A stretch of 64,000 nucleotides of DNA from NCBI RefSeq assembly GCF_010093535.1, contig NW_022985174.1, positions 1,195,630 through 1,259,629 of the forward strand, read 5' to 3'. Shown piece after piece: positions 58,401 to 64,000 of the stretch. The number at the start of each line of letters is the position of its first letter. The first letter of the stretch is position 1. This stretch comes from Lindgomyces ingoldianus (lineage: Eukaryota; Ascomycota; Dothideomycetes; Pleosporales; Lindgomycetaceae). The notes under the pieces were generated by a model. The model ran no database searches. It had not been told where the DNA came from and saw nothing but the letters and a program-made list of their open reading frames with translations. Position numbers and translations under genes: made by a program.

Positions 58401-60758
58401 TCAGTCAGAGCGGAGAGGTCGCGCGAACCAAAAACCTGCGACGGCTCAAGACCTTCTGTAGTGCTTCCATGAGATCCGTCTGTGCTTCACAAGTACGATT
58501 GCACGATGCACACGCAGATAGCCCGGCCCACTAAGAGCCCCCCCAAGACGCGCTTCGGTTGACGATCTTCTTACAAGTCCCGCTCCTCCTCCGGCACACG
58601 CTGGCGCTCGAACAAATGCAAAATCTGGCGACTTCATGCACTGCTCGGAAGACATGCACGCCCTCATCTCGGGGAGCGACGGGAGCAGCGGCGGGAAACA
58701 AGTCCTGCATTCTGACTGGATGCGGTGTCGTCGCTAACGTGGACTTGCATTCACAGGTCTCCTTATGATGGCTTGACCTGTCAGAAATACCCGTTTAAAC
58801 TGCGACAGGACCTCCAACATGCACGGGCGTTTCACTTCGCCAGACACCCCTTTCCGCCGTGTTGGAGCCTACTTGTCCCTTTTGGGTAAGGAAGACGTCT
58901 ATTCTTGTCGACCCAAGCCACCTCATGCGTCAGAATTCTTGACCGCTCTGCACCACTCCAGGATGTCACTGGCCGACGGTTGCGGCCCCAGCTCTTGTGC
59001 TTTGCGACCTCATCCCGGCCAAAACGCTGGGCATGGACGACTTCTCGCATCCCTACCGTAAGGCTTCGAATTATCCAAGTGCCCTTCCAGAAGGCTTCCT
59101 CTTTTGCTTTAGCGTAGAACTCTCCGCTACGCACCAATTTCCAGAAGATTGCCATTTGCAACAAGACTGATCGCAGGGTGCTTCGTGCACCAACCCCTAG
59201 TTTCTGGAAGATTGCCCCTTTCACGATCCCTGCGCCAGCGGGAAATAGAGCTTAGGTGCTGAGGGCAACCGGTCTTTGATTCTACGCATCATCATCCAAC
59301 CCTCACCGCGAGGCCAGGTCGCGAGAGCTTAATCACCACCACGGGCCAAGCCAAGACACAGCTTCCCTTGTTCCACCGCGCCAGTGCCAAGTCCGACTGC
59401 GGGAGGCCGTAAAATCGCAGTCGCACTGCAGCCTCATTTTGGCGGTACGAGAACGGACCTGCACCGTACGAGTGATTAGCATGGAATCGTTCACAGAAAC
59501 GAGGTCGCAACTATCATGGAGAACTTCTTACTTGTCCATTCGGACTCAAGTGTATCCAATTCGCCTTGTACCACCCCCCTTTTTAACACCTGAACGTTTC
59601 CCAAATAAGAACGAGGACATCCCAGGCATCTATCCGAATCCAGAATCCTTAGTCCTCGAATTCTTTCCTACTTTGGCTGCCACTAAGTACTGCTCACCAC
59701 CCAAAGATTTGGAAAACGTGACAATTCTTTCCCGCTTCTAGTGCGGTGGTAAAGGGGCAGCATATGGCCTGAATCTCCGATGCCTTGAAGATCAATGCCT
59801 CCGATTTCAAAGCGTTTCGATACATCTTGCGAACGGAATCATGCGATTATGCAGATGAGCGCCGAAGTGACCCGACGTTCAAGAACTCGTTAAGAGTGAA
59901 AGGGCTATCTTTGGTATTCTTGAGATAGCTTGATTGGCTCTCTAAATGTTACCTCACAGCCAACGTCGAAACTCGACGGACATATTCTGAAGCTCTGTTG
60001 TACTGCAGGCTCGTACCGTCAAGCACGCAACGATCCTACCAGTGTTGTTGGGAAAGCTTGATAGGTGCAGAGGTACCTAGCCAGTCCGACCTGAAACCAT
60101 AGGACGGGAAAAAGCTGAGCATCGCCTCCAGCCACTCTTCCATCTCGTGAACCCCTCGTGATCATCTTACCTGAACACACGAGTCCTTATCTCTTCCTTG
60201 CTCAGCCAATGGCTCTCATCAGCAATCTGCAAGCCTTTGAGACATGTCACGCAGTAGGCTCAAGGCAGACAATGTGAGATGTTCATACATTCACCGCCCT
60301 TTGCTATATTCCTCTATACTATACATTATGATTCCTATTTTCTGGAACAACAGCAGAGAAATCCGTTCCTGAGTGGTCAGAATCCAACACCAACAGCAAT
60401 CCTCTCCGAAGATCAATCCAACCAGGAAGGCAATGATAACCAACGCTTACTCCTGAACACAGCCTTCCACTTTAGACACTAGAAAGAGTGCCTATTTTTA
60501 CGGAAGGAAATTGTAGTTGCATGAAACAAAAATATTTGTACAGTCACATAGCCAAGCCATCACTGACAACCATCCCAGGCGCACCTCGATCACTCCTAGT
60601 ATGCCATTGGCACATATGATGAAATCTAGCCGGTTCAAATTGGGGCCAAAGTCTCCGTCTTCGCAGCGCCCTCCCAAGTCCAGGAACGCCCTCTAGCAGA
60701 CCGAGTCGTCCTTTGTAGTACGCTGTGGTAGGTGTCGCTATGCAGCAATCCGCTTTTT
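55463..60758. other. 5.3-kb intergenic region, no supported gene
   Basis: Bases 55463-56200 are GC-rich and probably promoter and 5' UTR of the C2H2 gene. Many overlapping frames of 60-180 codons occur on both strands (for example 56167-56712 minus, 57367-57786 plus, 57677-57991 minus), but none shows a domain, a clear intron pattern or a strand preference. Near 59135 and 59202 two similar stretches, TTTCCAGAAGATTGCC and TTTCTGGAAGATTGCC, occur in direct orientation. A spliced or fast-evolving gene, or a long non-coding RNA, cannot be ruled out. Confidence 0.45.
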
Positions 60759-62162
60759 TCAGATGCGTGGTACTCCACCAGTACCAAACAATTCCATCTT
60801 CACTCGTTCACCTACAACTCCGAAGCTCTTCAATTTGGCCTCTACATCCAACATGAATTGGGTCGGACCACAGACGAAATATTGGGCCTTGTCGTTCTTC
60901 GTGAACAGAACGTCACTGCTGATCTTGTCGAGATCCAATCGACCCTCAATGTTGTAATCCTGCCCCTGGACCTCATCTACGCTGGGCTCAGAATCGAAGA
61001 GAATTGTTTGTATCCTCTTATTCGAAGCGACGAGCCCATCGATGTGCGATTTGAACGCCCGTGTGCCAGAGTTGCGAGCGACGTGGATCCAAGAGATGGG
61101 TCGTGTCGAGTTCTCTGCCGCAAGCTTATTCAAGATGCTCGTCAAACAAGTCAAACCAACCCCCGCCGAGATCAAAGCCACCGGGGCATCTTTGTCTCTC
61201 TCCTTCTCGTCGAAGAAAAAATCTCCAAATGGATGCGATACCCGAACCACATCTCCAACCTGCTTCACATCATGCAGAATGTTGGATAGATATCCTGGGT
61301 GCGTCATGCTCTTTGAGTCTCCAATCTCCACTCCTTCTTCCCTCTTGACGCTAATCCGCAGATAATTCTTTCCAGGTGCATCGCTCAGACTATACTGTCT
61401 CGCCTGCCACACACCGCCTTCCAACTCGTCCACAAACATCTGCACGGAAATGTACTGCCCCGGTTTGAACAGTGGAAGCTTCAACGACGCGTCCACTGGC
61501 TCGAGGTAGAAAGATGTGATCTCTATAGATTCATTCTCTTTCCGCACGATCTTGAAATCCTTCCAGTCAGTCCAGCCATGTGTCTCTTCGTACATTCCCG
61601 CCTCTTTCCCAATCATGATTTCGGCGAGTTGCCAATACGCCACTCCCCACGCTTCCATGATCTCGGGCGTTGCAGCGTCGCCCAGCACTTCTTTCATCGT
61701 TTCGAGAAGGTGCTTGCCTACTATCTTGTATTGATCTGGCTGAACGTACAGTGAGGCATGTTTGTGGCAAATCAGCTCCACGGCTGGAGACAATTTTCCC
61801 AAGTCGTCAATATTAGAGGCATAAGCGAAGAGTGAACCAGCCAAGGCGCGAGGCTGGTGGCCTGTTGCCTGGTGCGTGTGGTTGAAAATCGACTTTAGAG
61901 ACGGATTGGCAGCAAGCATGTTCTTGTAGAACTGTCGCGTGATTGTCTCGCCGTAGGCCGCCAGCACCGGGACTGTGGCCTTGATGGTTGCGACTTGTTC
62001 TGGGCTTAGTGTTGGAGCCATCTTGACACAAGGTGATGAGGAAGGTTGGGTTGAATAGTATGCTGCTAGGGAGTTGATTCGGACTGGGAGTGTTGCTTTT
62101 GCTCGAGATGATAAGGTCAACCGTGTGATTGAGAATAGACCGCAACAAAGCTTCGATCGCAT
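60759..62162 (-). CDS. Flavohaemoglobin, nitric oxide dioxygenase, probably with mitochondrial presequence
   Basis: The enzyme oxidises NO with O2 and NAD(P)H to nitrate. In one exon, the frame from ATG 62162 gives 467 residues. Residues 1-47 look like a mitochondrial presequence (MRSKLCCGLFSITRL, many Arg and Ser, no acid). The family's usual start, MAPTLSPEQ, is at 62021 and gives 420 residues. In that numbering the globin has Tyr32 (B10), Gln56 (E7) and proximal His88. The reductase part has RQYSLS at 208-213 (FAD), AGVGLT at 286-291 and CGPTQFM at 384-390 (NAD(P)H). The frame is open up to ATG 62330, but a TATA-like sequence at 62253-62259 lies inside that extension, so I reject it as coding. 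Two starts could supply mitochondrial and cytosolic forms. Homologues are YHB1 in yeast and FHB genes in fungi. Confidence 0.93.
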   Translation of the reverse strand: MRSKLCCGLFSITRLTLSSRAKATLPVRINSLAAYYSTQPSSSPCVKMAPTLSPEQVATIKATVPVLAAYGETITRQFYKNMLAANPSLKSIFNHTHQATGHQPRALAGSLFAYASNIDDLGKLSPAVELICHKHASLYVQPDQYKIVGKHLLETMKEVLGDAATPEIMEAWGVAYWQLAEIMIGKEAGMYEETHGWTDWKDFKIVRKENESIEITSFYLEPVDASLKLPLFKPGQYISVQMFVDELEGGVWQARQYSLSDAPGKNYLRISVKREEGVEIGDSKSMTHPGYLSNILHDVKQVGDVVRVSHPFGDFFFDEKERDKDAPVALISAGVGLTCLTSILNKLAAENSTRPISWIHVARNSGTRAFKSHIDGLVASNKRIQTILFDSEPSVDEVQGQDYNIEGRLDLDKISSDVLFTKNDKAQYFVCGPTQFMLDVEAKLKSFGVVGERVKMELFGTGGVPRI

Positions 62163-62252
62163 CGGACGATATTGTATACAATTGAATTTGTATATCTGTG
62201 TCTCTGTGTAACGATATACAAATACCCCATTACCCACATGATAACCTCCAGA

Positions 62253-62259
62253 ATATATA
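62253..62259 (-). promoter_or_regulatory. TATA-like site of the flavohaemoglobin gene
   Basis: TATATAT on the minus strand about 90 bases before ATG 62162. It supports that ATG rather than the one at 62330. Inferred from motif and distance. Confidence 0.4.
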
Positions 62260-62330
62260 CCCATAACCCCCAAACTCTTTCTTCCTACCCTCTCCGCAAC
62301 ATCAACATTTTCCGCGGACATGTTGAACAA

Positions 62331-63737
62331 GACTGCAATATTTCGTTGTCGAGTAGTTACTCAGACCAGTATCGAAAGATCCCTGGTCCAAGCGTTACGT
62401 ACGGAGCTCATATTGCGTGAATTTGTTTGGTCGCGCAACGCCCGGAAAGGCGAGGATGCAGGTGGGTACAAGTTCGTGAAAGCAAATCAGCTTCCTCCGC
62501 GCCACGTTTGCGGGAGTGGCTCGAGCCGTGTGAGGGCTGCAACGGCAATCGGCGTAAATTGTACCGGTATGCGCCGGTTGGATGGATTCAAGTGGAAAGT
62601 CGAGCAAAACCGAGTCTAGTGAGATGGATATCGAATTTTTCGGGGGAAGCAGAACGCAGGTCCTATTGCGTTACGATCCATGCGATACACGGAATTGTGA
62701 AGGTTTCCAAGGGAGATGCAATCCGCTGTTTTCAGATCAGATCAGGTCAAACAATCTATCGCCTTCAACCTTCCTCCCCCAACCTCCCTTCCTCTATCCT
62801 ACCGCAACTTTAGCCTTAACTGAAACTATTACTCAATTTCACCGAATTTACCAAGCCCATCCTCGCCTCAAACCCCGAATTGAAGAACCAAGGAGGAACG
62901 GTGATCTAATGTCACACCATCAGCTGATGACTCAACTGCTCTCCGAAACATCCCGAGATTCCATAAGCAACGTTGTATTTTGAGGCTGGTGAGAAATGTC
63001 ATCGATTGCGTGAGCAGAGAGTTTTGGTGTTGAGGATCTCCGCGGGGCGGAGTGCTGCTTGGCGGCACGTGATGTGGATGAGGACTTTGAGGAAGTTTTT
63101 TTTATTGAGACTTTTTGATTGAGGTTGGGATTTGCTGCAAATTAGAGGCCTATTATGGAGATTTCGTAGGGGTGGGGTTGATCTTTTAGACCTGGGTGTG
63201 TGTGAAAGACAGCCATCCTCCCAAGCAATTGTTGTAGGATTTTAGTGGCAGGTATTTAAAGAATTCACGGATAATCCTGCAGAAAAGCTTGTAGAGTCCT
63301 TGTGTGCATTCGGGTACTTAATTTAACAAGTTTCATAAGCATAAAAATATCAGAGGATGAGGCCGTAGCCCAGCAAACCCGCCAATCTGTAAAATGTAAA
63401 AATAGGGATCCAATTAGGTCTGTTGTCGAAAATTCCCTTCACATATTGCTTCTTATCATCTAACGTGGAACATGACATGGTCTTCTAGGACAGGAATTCA
63501 CATCCTACTGACGCACTACTTCATTCCAACAAGAAGTTTAGCAAATGGGATACTACCCTGGCCATGTCTCATAATATATAATAATATACTGTGGCTAATT
63601 GTTCGAAAATGTTTTAATTCTGGTATTGAAAATTCTTAGGTGGTCTCTGGTAGGTTAAGCGAACCCTTCCTTCACCAACCTAACTCATACAATAAAGTAA
63701 AGTTTTGTCAAGTCTCAAAGCCGTCTCCGGTAAAGTA
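62331..63737. other. Intergenic region upstream of flavohaemoglobin
   Basis: It should hold the distal promoter. No domain-bearing frame is seen. From about 63300 the composition turns more AT-rich. No known repeat family of this window occurs here. Confidence 0.45.
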
Positions 63738-63998
63738 TTACTTTCTCCAATCATGGCTACACAAGGGCGTGCTGCATGACGCGTTACCCGCCTCCTGTCC
63801 ATTGCAAAGCACCGCTGCCTGCGGACGCCTCGCCATATATAGAGCTGTCGTCATACTACCCGTATCTATGAGTATGAAGATCTTAGGCTCGCCGACGCCA
63901 ATTTGCTTAGCGAGGGAGATAGGCATTGTGATTTGGGCTGATGTGGTCGATGGATGGATAGATGTCTTTATTACGCCCGGCTCTAGCCTAGAGGGCAC
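63738..63998 (-). CDS. Hypothetical frame at the window edge, weak
   Basis: An 86-codon frame on the minus strand is open to the window end and may continue outside. It includes an ATG at about 63924 (MPISLAKQIGVGEPKIF) and contains LIDTGSMTT. No family is recognised, and the frame could be chance. Confidence 0.2.
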   Translation of the reverse strand: MPSRLEPGVIKTSIHPSTTSAQITMPISLAKQIGVGEPKIFILIDTGSMTTALYMARRPQAAVLCNGQEAGNASCSTPLCSHDWRK

Positions 63999-64000
63999 TA

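Noticed and set aside
62163..62330. Longest flavohaemoglobin frame, starting at ATG 62330
   Set aside because: The extension translates a TATA-like region into Tyr/Gly-rich sequence unlike a presequence. The ATG at 62162 fits better.

Overview
The window comes from a filamentous ascomycete (Pezizomycotina). The evidence is short 44-62 bp introns with GT...AG ends and CTAAC/CTGAC branch sites, fungal families (epsin, flavohaemoglobin, a C2H2 factor, an F-box-like protein), fungal Ty3 and copia retrotransposons, and heavy C-to-T/G-to-A decay typical of repeat-induced point mutation (RIP). The species cannot be fixed from the sequence. Dothideomycetes is a guess.

The window has two compartments. 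Bases 1 to about 47,630 are an AT-rich block made almost wholly of nested transposable elements, with two assembly gaps (27468-27564 and 38185-38679). One host-like gene survives in it, a Cys-rich single-pass membrane protein at 3326-4451. Bases about 47,900-64,000 are a balanced-GC gene region with four supported genes, all on the minus strand: an F-box-like protein, epsin (ENTH/UIM/NPF/clathrin box), a four-finger C2H2 transcription factor and a flavohaemoglobin.

The repeat block can be read as strata from target-site duplications (TSDs). An old, strongly RIPed Ty3 chromovirus (called Gyp-1 here) runs from 4669 to 47628 with its own TSD ATAAC, and later insertions have burst it into fragments. 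From left to right these are: a young Gyp-1 copy (4869-13487, TSD CTTTT, apparently identical 203-bp LTRs); a miniature LTR element (TRIM-1); two non-autonomous LTR elements (NA-B); a solo LTR (LTR-D); and a large block. The block holds an outer copia element (Cop-1) interrupted by a second Cop-1 (TSD CTGTG) and by a small non-autonomous element (NA-E, TSD AATAG) full of palindromic repeats. It also holds a minus-strand gypsy relic (Gyp-2) with a pogo/Fot1-type DNA transposon inside, and an inverted pair of LTR-C copies. Family names are local labels.

The most interesting object is in the young Gyp-1. Its gag and pol carry many stops of RIP type, yet between pol and the 3' LTR an apparently intact three-exon gene lies on the opposite strand (11383-12229), with its own TATA box. 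It encodes a 250-residue Cys-rich protein. Because it is antisense, its introns cannot be spliced from the retrotransposon's genomic RNA, which explains how they survive transposition. The apparently identical LTRs beside a dead pol suggest the copy was mobilised in trans.
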